A stretch of DNA of 5,836 bases, from NCBI GenBank assembly GCA_021323555.1, contig JAJONP010000178.1, positions 1 through 5,836 on the forward strand, read 5' to 3'. Shown here piece by piece: positions 1-5,791 of this stretch. The stretch is from Gammaproteobacteria bacterium. GTDB lineage: Bacteria; Pseudomonadota; Gammaproteobacteria; DSM-16500. The notes below the pieces were generated by a model. The model was not told the origin of the DNA. It searched no databases and was given only the letters and a program-made list of their open reading frames with translations. Every line of letters starts with the position of its first letter. Positions within the stretch are counted from its first letter, which is position 1. Both the position numbers and the translations under genes were made by a program.

Positions 1-41
1 AATGCTAAATTCAAGGTGTACTCCAGTTCTTTATCCAACAT
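1..41 (-). CDS. clpA: ATP-dependent Clp protease ATP-binding subunit ClpA (first 13 codons, runs off the window)
   Basis: Only the 5' end is present. The minus strand reads ATG then codons for MLDKELEYTLNLA, which matches the start of ClpA (E. coli begins MLNQELELSLNMAF). ClpA is the cytoplasmic AAA+ unfoldase that feeds substrates to the ClpP peptidase; its N-domain, which starts with this helix, docks ClpS. The start is fixed by a perfect AGGAGG six bases upstream. It follows clpS after only 21 bases on the same strand, so the two are probably cotranscribed. The identification rests on a short stretch plus the diagnostic clpS neighbour, and both agree. Confidence 0.88.
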   Translation of the reverse strand, partial: MLDKELEYTLNLA

Positions 42-47
42 GGTAAA

Positions 48-53
48 CCTCCT
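48..53 (-). promoter_or_regulatory. Ribosome binding site of clpA
   Basis: The minus strand reads AGGAGG, a full Shine-Dalgarno consensus, six bases before the clpA ATG and within the 21-base clpS-clpA gap. It is the strongest ribosome binding site in the window, which suggests that clpA is translated independently of clpS. Confidence 0.85.
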
Positions 54-62
54 GGCTCCCGA

Positions 63-374
63 TTATTGAAAAACTTCCGTACTACATAATAAAGGATGTT
101 GTTGACTCCTCGCATACTCCATAACTTGACTTGCCTTTGTCTCTGCTACATCTTTACTGTACACACCACATATCGCTTTCCCTACAATATGAATTTCATA
201 CATGACCTTTGTTGCTAATGCTCTTTCCATATTGAAAAATAACTCCAGCACTGTCACTACAAATTCCATTGGAGTAAAGTCATCGTTATGCATAATGACT
301 TGGTACTTTGAAGGCTCTTTTAATTTAGGTTGAGCTTCCTGTACCATTAACTCTGATCTATCTTTAGTTTCCAT
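63..374 (-). CDS. clpS: ATP-dependent Clp protease adaptor ClpS
   Basis: ClpS delivers N-end-rule substrates (N-terminal Phe, Leu, Tyr, Trp) to ClpAP in the cytoplasm. The 103-residue length is normal for the family (E. coli 106). After a variable, charged N-terminal extension (residues 1-22), the ClpS core starts at YQVIMHNDDFTPMEF. The residues that line the N-degron pocket in E. coli are present: N30, D31 and D32 in the NDD motif, T34, M36 (gatekeeper), M58 and H62. The GKAICGV strand (65-71), the VAETK motif and the HPLLC strand near the C-terminus are also intact. The ATG is preceded by GAGGGG nine bases upstream, an acceptable ribosome binding site. clpA follows directly, as in most proteobacteria. 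Nothing suggests loss of function. Confidence 0.97.
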   Translation of the reverse strand: METKDRSELMVQEAQPKLKEPSKYQVIMHNDDFTPMEFVVTVLELFFNMERALATKVMYEIHIVGKAICGVYSKDVAETKASQVMEYARSQQHPLLCSTEVFQ

Positions 375-594
375 CTGACTTAACCCCTCATACGTTCTTT
401 ATAGCTTATAAACGCCATTTTTTCCTTGTTTTAAAAAAAAATCCATGAGGATCATTCCGTATATAAAAAATGTACTCTCCTAAAAAATACAGAATAAACA
501 GTAAATCCGCATCAATATTGGCCTAACCCCTGAGAAAAAGCGGTGATTCAAACCAAAAAACCTTAGCTAACCCTGAAGAAATGCTTAAAAAAAA
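375..594. other. AT-rich spacer between icd and clpS
   Basis: These 220 bases separate the icd stop from the clpS start. Several A/T runs are present, and on the minus strand icd ends in TAA followed at once by a T-run, without a GC-rich stem before it, so no convincing intrinsic terminator is seen. A clpS promoter would be expected here, but no pair of -35 and -10 boxes with good spacing stands out. A short motif, TAACCC(C)TSA on the plus strand, occurs three times (381-390, 524-533, 568-576); the first copy contains the clpS ribosome binding site. The longest open frames are under 20 codons and look random. Confidence 0.6.
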
Positions 595-1857
595 TTATTT
601 CATCATATGGTTAATAACTGCTTCTCCAAAGCCAGAACAGCTCACTTGCTGTGCGTTATCCATTAATCTCGCAAAATCGTAGGTCACTGTTTTCGCTAAA
701 ATAGCGCCTTCGATGCCTTGAATAATAAGCTCTGCCGCTTCATTCCAGCCCAAAAAACGTAGCATCATTTCTGCTGATAAAATTAATGAACCTGGATTTA
801 CTTGATCAAGCCCTGCGTATTTAGGTGCAGTGCCGTGGGTAGCTTCAAACATAGCTATATGGTCCCCTATGTTCGCACCCGGTGCGATGCCTATACCACC
901 TACCTGTGCCGCCAGTGCATCTGAAATATAATCGCCATTCAAATTAAGCGTTGCAATAACACTGTATTCTTCGGGGCGAATTAAAATTTGTTGCAAAAAA
1001 GCATCGGCTATCACATCTTTAATAGTAATATCTTTGCCTGTTTTTGGATTTTTTAAAACACACCAAGGGCCTTGATCGATAAGTACCGCACCGAATTGCT
1101 CGCGTGCCACTTCATAACCCCAATCCCGAAAACTACCTTCGGTGTATTTCATAATATTGCCTTTGTGTACCAATGTCACTGAATCACGCTGGTGATCAAT
1201 CGCATATTGAATCGCACGTTTTACTAGGCGGATCGTGCCTTCGCGTGACACAGGTTTAATCCCAATACCGCAGTGTTCGGAGAAACGGATCTTTTTCACG
1301 TGCATTTCTGTTTTTAAAAAATCAATGACTTTTTTGGCTTCCAGGCTATCTGCTGGCCATTCAATACCCGCATAAATATCTTCTGAATTTTCACGAAAAA
1401 TAACCATGTTCGTCTTCCAAGGTTCTTTCAAAGGACTGGGAACACCTTGAAAATAACGGACAGGACGTAAACAAATATATAAATCAAGTGCTTGACGTAA
1501 TGTCACATTCAACGAGCGCATACCGCCGCCAATGGGGGTCGTTAAAGGGCCTTTAATAGAAACTACATAGTCTTTAATCGCTTCGAATGTCTCCTCAGGT
1601 AATCCTGTGGTTGAATGATAAAGTTTTGTCGCTTTTTCGCCTGCATACACTTCCATCCATTGAATTTGTCGTTCATCTTGATAGGCTTTTTTAACTGCTG
1701 CATCTACGACTTTTTTCATTACAGGAGTAATATCAACGCCTGTTCCATCGCCTTCAATAAAAGGGATAATCGGTTGTGGAGGCACTTTTAATGTTAAATC
1801 TGGATTGACTTGAATTTTTTCTCCCCTGGCTGGGATTTTAATATGTTGGTAAACCAC
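595..1857 (-). CDS. icd: NADP-dependent isocitrate dehydrogenase
   Basis: This is the TCA-cycle enzyme that oxidatively decarboxylates isocitrate to 2-oxoglutarate, making NADPH in the cytoplasm. The 420-residue product matches the E. coli-type homodimeric enzyme (416) along its whole length, with positions shifted by two. Substrate-binding residues are S115, N117, R121, R131 and R155; catalytic residues are Y162 and K232; metal ligands are D285, D309 and D313 in [21 protein letters not shown] specificity is shown by H341, K346, Y347 and N354 in [17 protein letters not shown] and by Y393 and R397. S115, in GGGMRSLNV, is the serine that AceK phosphorylates in E. coli, so the site for that control is present; no aceK gene is in the window. 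The start is GTG, chosen because AAGGAG lies seven bases upstream and the N-terminus aligns with the family. It is 12 bases downstream of the permease reading frame and probably shares its transcript. Confidence 0.98.
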   Translation of the reverse strand: MVYQHIKIPARGEKIQVNPDLTLKVPPQPIIPFIEGDGTGVDITPVMKKVVDAAVKKAYQDERQIQWMEVYAGEKATKLYHSTTGLPEETFEAIKDYVVSIKGPLTTPIGGGMRSLNVTLRQALDLYICLRPVRYFQGVPSPLKEPWKTNMVIFRENSEDIYAGIEWPADSLEAKKVIDFLKTEMHVKKIRFSEHCGIGIKPVSREGTIRLVKRAIQYAIDHQRDSVTLVHKGNIMKYTEGSFRDWGYEVAREQFGAVLIDQGPWCVLKNPKTGKDITIKDVIADAFLQQILIRPEEYSVIATLNLNGDYISDALAAQVGGIGIAPGANIGDHIAMFEATHGTAPKYAGLDQVNPGSLILSAEMMLRFLGWNEAAELIIQGIEGAILAKTVTYDFARLMDNAQQVSCSGFGEAVINHMMK

Positions 1858-1864
1858 AAAAATG

Positions 1865-1870
1865 CTCCTT
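1865..1870 (-). promoter_or_regulatory. Ribosome binding site of icd, overlapping the permease stop codon
   Basis: The minus strand reads TAAAGGAGC, in which the last base pairs of the permease stop codon (TAA, 1872-1870) run into AAGGAG. The spacing to the GTG start of icd is seven bases. This arrangement decides the GTG start and suggests that ribosomes finishing the permease frame can reload at icd. It also implies an operon of permease then icd. Confidence 0.75.
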
Positions 1871-2954
1871 TATATTAATTTCATCATTCCTACGGCGGCC
1901 ATTAAAAAAGCCACTACTATCAGCAATGCTATTGCTATTTTTCCGCCTGCCACTTGATAACGCCCTACGTTTAAATTTTTATAATAACGACCGCTCCATA
2001 TCATAAACGCGGGTAATAAGATGAGTAAAACAATCGCAAAAATACCTGCATAACTTAATGCTTTCACAAAAATACTGGGGTAAAACAAAACAATCAACAA
2101 GGAAGGTAAAAAAGCCAATAGAGCAATCATTAAATGGCCTTTACCTTTTTTTTCAATTTTTAATCCATCGGATAAAAAATCAAATAAGATGCAGAGCCAC
2201 CTGTTTGCATGAGATATAACAAACCTTTATCCCCTTCTCGTGGAACAGAACCTAAAATCGCCAGGTTCCATAGGATATAACAAATCAGTGGGATAAGACT
2301 GCCGATTAAAATACAAAGCCTTAATTTTTTGATATCACTATCAAAATAACTGCGCAAACTTGGAATCAATGGCGCAAAGCCAAAGGATGTTAGCATCACT
2401 GTCACAGTAGGCGTTAATAATAATGGCTTTCCACCTGCTAATTTATGAAGATCTAAATAAGGCAGGGCAAATAGAACCAGCAGTAAAAAAGAAGCGAATT
2501 TTGCAAACATCAGATAACGATTGACATAATCAACAGGTTTAATGCCTTTATAAACAATACATCCAAAACACAAGACAAATAAAATCGCATCCAGTGCAGC
2601 AGGAAATTTTACATGCAAGACACTCGCAACGTCATCAAAGATTGCAGAACCACCTGCAATATAGGCGGCTAATAACGCATACAATAATAAAAGATAACTC
2701 GCCCATGCGACACACTGGCCTGGTTTACCCAGAGTCGCACGTGCCATCGAAATCATATTCGTGCGAGGTGGTAACCAAAGCGTTACTTCTAATAGTAAAA
2801 ATGCGCTGAACGTCATCACGATCCAACAGGCGATTAATAACAGGGTTGAATAAACAAAACCACCGCCTGCGGAGGCAATCGGCAAAGCCAACATACCTGC
2901 ACCGATAGAAGTTCCCACAACCAGTAACACTCCTCCGAAAAATTTAGTATCCAT
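1870..2954 (-). pseudogene. Aromatic amino acid permease, TyrP-like (HAAAP family), broken by an internal deletion and frame change
   Basis: The family consists of inner-membrane, proton-coupled importers of tyrosine or tryptophan, about 400 residues with 11-12 helices. The first frame (2954-2160, 264 codons) begins with the family signature GGVLLVVGTSIGAGMLALP and continues through TSFGFAPLIPSLRSYF (189-204) and the SVPREGDKGLLYLMQTGG loop (236-253). It then ends abruptly in YLIFYPMD and a stop. The last quarter is in another frame: read from about 2190 down it gives ILFDFLSDGLKIEKKGKGH and joins an open stretch (2130-1870) with LPSLLIVLFYPSIF and the final helices. In the family, some 40-45 residues with one helix lie between the loop and LFDFL; these are absent. 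The simplest reading is one deletion of a length not divisible by three, so the product is very probably not a working transporter. The two parts together with the missing codons give about 400, the usual length. The ATG start has only a weak GGA upstream. Substrate (Tyr or Trp) cannot be decided. Confidence 0.88.
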
Positions 2955-2991
2955 TTTTAATTCCGTATTTTATTACTTTTTCATAATAGTC

Positions 2992-3000
2992 TGGTACAAT
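2992..3000 (+). promoter_or_regulatory. Extended -10 promoter of the first paralogue
   Basis: TGGTACAAT matches the extended -10 pattern TGnTATAAT with one mismatch, 36 bases before the ATG at 3037. The only -35-like element is a weak TTACTT at 2973-2978 with a 16-base spacer, as expected when an extended -10 carries recognition. The same element, in the same place relative to the gene and with the same following sequence, occurs before the second paralogue at 4446-4454, which strongly supports it. Transcription should start near 3007. Confidence 0.72.
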
Positions 3001-3034
3001 ACCGTTCCGTGAACTTATTATCAATGTGAAAATC
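2999..3034 (+). repeat. Shared leader, copy 1 (pairs with 4453-4490)
   Basis: The sequence just after the -10 box, ATACCGTTCCGTGAACTT followed by ATTATCAATG and AAAATCA, is repeated with scattered changes before the second paralogue (ATACCGCTCCGTAAATTT, then GTTATCAACG and AAAGATCA). The match runs up to the start codon and covers most of the untranslated leader. It shows that the gene duplication took the promoter and leader with it. Confidence 0.8.
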
Positions 3035-3036
3035 AG

Positions 3037-4245
3037 ATGGCGTTAGAAATTATAAAAAAGGCGGTAGATAAAACCTTGGGTGCGCTGGCCAATGCAATAA
3101 TAGGCATGGTCTCTAGTATGATCTGCGGTATCTTCATACTAATTTGTACCCCTTTTTCGTTGCTTTTCATAAAATATGAAAGCAAGACAGATCTTTTTTT
3201 GGATTTATTTCTACTACTATGTGTAGGGGCGTTCTTCCTTCTTATGTTCGCACCACTTTCGGAAATAGTATCCTTAATTATTCTTCTGCCTGCAGCGTTT
3301 GGAGTCTGTGTAGTAGCAGGGATAGCAGTATGGGCGTCAGTAGTCACAATCATTAATCTATTTCAAGATTTAAGGACAGGATTCACTCATGGGTTGAGTA
3401 GTTTGTTCACACATATAAAATGGGAATATTTTTTCTTCAGATGGTTTCCTCCTGAGATTGTCGAGGAGGGGAGAAGAGGCTTGGAAATACGCAGAGTGTC
3501 AGAGCGTAGAAGCAAGTCAATCCAGCTACTAAAAATGGCTAAATTACTTACAGCAAGTCAATCCTTAGTACCTTATGCCGAAAAAATGTTAACACAAGAA
3601 GAGCTTAAAGAATTTAAACAAGCTATAGACGCTGACCCTGAAGAATCAGTTAAAAAGAAAAATCAATCACTCTATGACTATCTTATAAGTGACTGCCCAA
3701 TTTCCCTAGCATCCTTGATGGATAAAAATAACCCTCCTATTACTCTAGTAGGGCAATTTCCAGATCCAAATGGGCGAGAATATTATAAGACATATAATTA
3801 TACTAGCTTTATATCTCTAATAAATAATGCGATCCAAAAGAATACGCCAGTTTTGGTTCCTGATACGAAGGATCCTATAGATAGCCCTTATATTGATATC
3901 TTTATTGGATTTCATGAAGTTGATTTTGATTGCATCAGAAGAGAAATTAAAAAATGGAAGGAAAGAATAGCTGCTACACCTGCTGACATAGAATCTAAAG
4001 AGGAAGAGGTAAGCCAAAGAACAGCAGTTCATCATGCAGCTGAACTGACAACTTCTACAGCAGTAGTATCCGCACCTGATCCTGATATAAGAGCAGTAGC
4101 AACATCACCCTCTTCACCTCGCTCTCGTGGTCTAAGTTTAGATGGACTCAGGGCAGCTGGAGTAGCGCATTTTAATTTTCCTCAAGAAAATAATAAACGA
4201 GCGGATTCGAATGGAGTAACTCTCTCAACTTCTCCTTCCTTATAG
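3037..4245 (+). CDS. Hypothetical membrane-anchored protein, paralogue 1 of a tandem pair
   Basis: I do not recognise the family. The 402-residue protein has a hydrophobic N-terminal third with membrane segments near residues 20-46, 53-73 and 76-108 (the last may be one or two helices), with no cleavable signal peptide. A basic stretch follows (145-160, RRGLEIRRVSERRSK). Residues 184-214 (MLTQEELKEFKQAIDADPEE onward) are a charged linker almost repeated in the neighbour. Residues 215-290 form a variable segment holding CPISLASL, PPITLVGQ, GREYY and PVLVPDTKDP, vaguely U-box-like. Then comes GFHEVDFD, a charged helix (299-313), an acidic ESKEEE patch and a Ser/Thr/Pro-rich tail (about 336-402) that looks disordered. 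The ATG is chosen by alignment with the neighbour; the ribosome binding site is weak. Own promoter at 2992-3000. The layout is compatible with a membrane-inserting effector of an intracellular bacterium, but secretion is not shown. Confidence 0.88.
   Translation: MALEIIKKAVDKTLGALANAIIGMVSSMICGIFILICTPFSLLFIKYESKTDLFLDLFLLLCVGAFFLLMFAPLSEIVSLIILLPAAFGVCVVAGIAVWASVVTIINLFQDLRTGFTHGLSSLFTHIKWEYFFFRWFPPEIVEEGRRGLEIRRVSERRSKSIQLLKMAKLLTASQSLVPYAEKMLTQEELKEFKQAIDADPEESVKKKNQSLYDYLISDCPISLASLMDKNNPPITLVGQFPDPNGREYYKTYNYTSFISLINNAIQKNTPVLVPDTKDPIDSPYIDIFIGFHEVDFDCIRREIKKWKERIAATPADIESKEEEVSQRTAVHHAAELTTSTAVVSAPDPDIRAVATSPSSPRSRGLSLDGLRAAGVAHFNFPQENNKRADSNGVTLSTSPSL
3586..3678 (+). repeat. Intragenic direct repeat, linker block, copy 1 (pairs with 5065-5157)
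   Basis: It encodes residues 184-214 of the first paralogue, from MLTQEELKEF to NQSLYD. By hand count about 24 of 31 residues are the same in the second paralogue, and the nucleotide match is also high. Sequence on either side is far less alike, so this is a conserved island. Confidence 0.8.
3907..4191 (+). repeat. Intragenic direct repeat, C-terminal block, copy 1 (pairs with 5392-5679)
   Basis: It encodes GFHEVDFD through FNFPQEN. Aligned by hand with the second copy, about 78 of 94 residues agree, with two small indels (one codon extra in this copy at HHAAEL, two codons fewer in the PDPD run). Long runs are identical in DNA, for example around TCTAAAGAGGAAGAGGTAAG and the TTAGATGGACTCAGGGCAGC stretch. 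Confidence 0.9.
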
Positions 4246-4445
4246 TGATGTGATGTAGCAACTGTCTTGTAAGCTATGCGCACATGTTAGGCTATGCGGT
4301 AAAAATTAATCTTTCTCGCATAAAATAACAAAAAAAATTCTATCTAATTTGCCTCGTAATATTTTATTATTAAATCAAGGCATTATATTGAATCGGGTTA
4401 TTTTTATCCATTTTGTATCATTCTTACTGTTTTTTATAAATAATA
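4246..4445 (+). other. AT-rich spacer between the two paralogues
   Basis: No gene is seen. GCTATGCG occurs twice (4273-4280 and 4291-4298), and TATGCG at 4293-4298 faces an inverted CGCATA at 4317-4322 across 18 bases. An A-run follows near 4330, but there is no T-run after a GC-rich stem, so a terminator for the first paralogue is not convincing. The rest is AT-rich and leads into the second promoter. Confidence 0.55.
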
Positions 4446-4454
4446 TGCTATAAT
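4446..4454 (+). promoter_or_regulatory. Extended -10 promoter of the second paralogue
   Basis: TGCTATAAT is a perfect extended -10 consensus, 37 bases before the GTG start at 4492. Only a weak TTACTG at 4424-4429 lies at a loose -35 distance (19-base spacer). It is aligned with the first paralogue's promoter, and the preceding TTACT is shared too, with three extra bases here. The hexamer TATAAT is better than the TACAAT of the first copy, so this promoter may be the stronger one. Confidence 0.8.
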
Positions 4455-4490
4455 ACCGCTCCGTAAATTTGTTATCAACGGTAAAGATCA
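4453..4490 (+). repeat. Shared leader, copy 2 (pairs with 2999-3034)
   Basis: This is the counterpart of the leader before the first paralogue: ATACCGCTCCGT, then a TTATCAA core and AAAGATCA just before the start codon. A short CCGT/ACGG inverted pair flanks the middle (4461-4464 and around 4478), but it is not preserved in copy 1, so a conserved RNA hairpin is not supported. Confidence 0.8.
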
Positions 4491-4491
4491 A

Positions 4492-5736
4492 GTGATTAGA
4501 CAAATAATTGATATAGTAGATAAGCATTTAGGGGCCTTAGTAAATCTTGCTGTAGGAACAGTTTTAGTCCCGCTACAAATTATCTGGGCTTTTATTGTTG
4601 GCGTCTGTTTTGTACCCTATTTTCCCCTCAAAATGATGCGTGAAGCAATTCGAGAAAACCCCCAATACACCATACAGGATCTAACACTTGAAATATTCAT
4701 GTTGATACCAATGATAGGTTTTTTCTTAGCTTGCCCCACCTTTTTATTTGCGTTACTCATAACCATAGCAATTACCTCACCAGCATCTATATTAGCTATA
4801 GCAGTTAGTTTAAGCCTGGTTAATGTATTTAATATTGCTATTTTTCCCAACCTAGGCGGGGGTGGGGATAGATTAAGGTTAAGTAAACTATTTACGTTTT
4901 CAAGTTGGGCGGAAAATTTTTGGCTTAAATCTTTCCTAAAGTCTGTAAACCCTTGGATCGAGGCAGAGAATATACCTGGACCTTTAAATTTCGCAGCCTC
5001 TGGACTTTTAGAAAATTTAAAAGCATTAAAAGAGTCACCAGCCTCAAAAGAATACGTTGAAGCAATGTTAACACCAGAAGAACTTGAAGAATTTAAACAA
5101 GCTATAGATGCTGAACCAGATGCCTCTACTAAAAAGCATAATCAATCACTCTATGACCGCATAAGCAATACCTGCGCCATCACTACAAACGACTTATTAA
5201 ATACAGATGATCCTCCTATTACTGTCATTACTACCATCGAAACACGAGAATCAACGACAACAACTCATGGCACATTTAGTTATTCTGGGTTTTTAGGGCT
5301 ATTAGAACACAACAGAAACGGTAATATTGCCCTTCGGCATCCTCTGAATTCGAGCGCTATTATGAATTCTGAAAATACTACTATTTCTTTTGGATTTCAT
5401 GAAGTTGATTTTGATTACATCAGAGGAGAAATTAAAAAATGGAAAGAAAGGATAGCTGCTGGGCCTGCTGAAATAGAATCTAAAGAGGAAGAGGTAAGCC
5501 AGGCAACAGCAGTTCATGGAGTTGGACTAACAACTTCTACAGCAGTAGTATCCGCACCTGAGCCTGAGCCCGATACAAGAATAGTAGCAACTCCACCCTC
5601 TTCACCTCGCCTTCGTGATCTAAGTTTAGATGGACTCAGGGCAGCTCGAGTAGCGTATTTTAATTTTCCTCAAGAAAATGGACGGATGAACTCAAATCGA
5701 ATAGCAACTCCTTCTACTTCTCCTTCTTTTACATAA
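4492..5736 (+). CDS. Hypothetical membrane-anchored protein, paralogue 2 of a tandem pair
   Basis: A 414-residue paralogue of the gene just upstream; function unknown. The GTG start is set by alignment of IIDIVDKHLGALVN with IIKKAVDKTLGALAN in the first copy; the next Met (48) would lose the first membrane segment. Membrane segments are near residues 20-46, 66-94 and 96-118, then a glycine-rich turn (122-125, GGGG). The linker MLTPEELEEFKQAIDAEPD begins at 192. The variable segment (223-300) has CAI instead of CPI, then DPPITVITTIETRES, a TTTT run, and FSYSGFLGLLEH. GFHEVDFD follows at 301, then the charged helix, ESKEEE and the Ser/Thr/Pro-rich tail ending TPSTSPSFT. The N-terminal thirds of the two proteins are barely alike beyond the first 20 residues, while the tails are over 80% identical. 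It has its own promoter (4446-4454), so the pair is two transcription units rather than an obligate operon, although read-through is possible. Confidence 0.88.
   Translation: MIRQIIDIVDKHLGALVNLAVGTVLVPLQIIWAFIVGVCFVPYFPLKMMREAIRENPQYTIQDLTLEIFMLIPMIGFFLACPTFLFALLITIAITSPASILAIAVSLSLVNVFNIAIFPNLGGGGDRLRLSKLFTFSSWAENFWLKSFLKSVNPWIEAENIPGPLNFAASGLLENLKALKESPASKEYVEAMLTPEELEEFKQAIDAEPDASTKKHNQSLYDRISNTCAITTNDLLNTDDPPITVITTIETRESTTTTHGTFSYSGFLGLLEHNRNGNIALRHPLNSSAIMNSENTTISFGFHEVDFDYIRGEIKKWKERIAAGPAEIESKEEEVSQATAVHGVGLTTSTAVVSAPEPEPDTRIVATPPSSPRLRDLSLDGLRAARVAYFNFPQENGRMNSNRIATPSTSPSFT
5065..5157 (+). repeat. Intragenic direct repeat, linker block, copy 2 (pairs with 3586-3678)
   Basis: It encodes residues 192-222 of the second paralogue, from MLTPEELEEF to NQSLYD. 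The ends are most alike (GAATTTAAACAAGCTATAGA and AATCAATCACTCTATGAC are identical in DNA in both copies), while the centre differs by several codons. Confidence 0.8.
5392..5679 (+). repeat. Intragenic direct repeat, C-terminal block, copy 2 (pairs with 3907-4191)
   Basis: The second copy of the GFHEVDFD to FNFPQEN block. It is one codon longer than copy 1 because of an added Glu-Pro pair in the acidic proline run (PEPEPD against PDPD) and one codon fewer near HGVG. It gives long stretches of near identity in which homologous recombination between the genes could occur. Confidence 0.9.
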
Positions 5737-5757
5737 GTATGCCGTTTCTTTTAGAAT

Positions 5758-5791
5758 CTCTTGCCTTTATTTAGGTAGCAAATAAGCAGAG
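5758..5791. other. Imperfect inverted repeat downstream of the second paralogue
   Basis: CTCT-GC-TTATTT on the left pairs with AAATAAGCAGAG on the right, leaving one- and two-base bulges on the left arm and a loop of about seven bases. It starts 21 bases after the stop of the second paralogue and could slow or end transcription. No T-run follows on the plus strand, so it is not a standard intrinsic terminator. The remaining bases to the window end hold no gene I can support. Confidence 0.35.

Larger units (their letters stand above)
2955..3036. promoter_or_regulatory. Divergent intergenic region between the permease pseudogene and the first paralogue
   Basis: These 82 bases must hold promoters for both directions. 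The plus-strand one is clear (2992-3000). For the minus strand, AT-rich candidates such as TATTAT and TAATAA lie near 2970-2990, but none has a good -35 box, so I do not place it. The two promoters would overlap, so transcription in one direction could affect the other. Confidence 0.5.

Noticed and set aside
1870..2130. Separate 86-residue membrane protein gene
   Set aside because: It is the C-terminal part of the permease; the same frame continues upstream of its ATG with the conserved LFDFLSDGLK motif, and no ribosome binding site of its own is clear (GGTAAAGG is the best candidate).
2130..2200. Programmed ribosomal frameshift joining the two permease frames at the T-run near 2173-2178
   Set aside because: The family's 40-45 residues between the two landmarks are missing from the DNA itself, so a frameshift would still give an incomplete permease.
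2594..2809. Plus-strand open frame of 71 codons inside the permease
   Set aside because: It lies opposite clear permease coding sequence, and its composition looks like an antisense shadow.
3033..3353. Minus-strand open frame of 106 codons opposite the first paralogue
   Set aside because: It is a shadow of the hydrophobic coding sequence on the plus strand, with no family likeness and no ribosome binding site. The similar antisense frames at 3817-4035, 4617-4850 and 5302-5517 fall for the same reason.
4293..4322. Terminator after the first paralogue
   Set aside because: The TATGCG/CGCATA stem is only six pairs around an 18-base AT-rich loop and is followed by A's, not T's, on the plus strand.
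4455..4490. CpxR-type or PmrA-type operator upstream of the second paralogue
   Set aside because: Two GTAAA elements are present but are separated by 13 bases and lie downstream of the -10 box, and no TTAAT-type PmrA pair was found, so neither regulator is supported.
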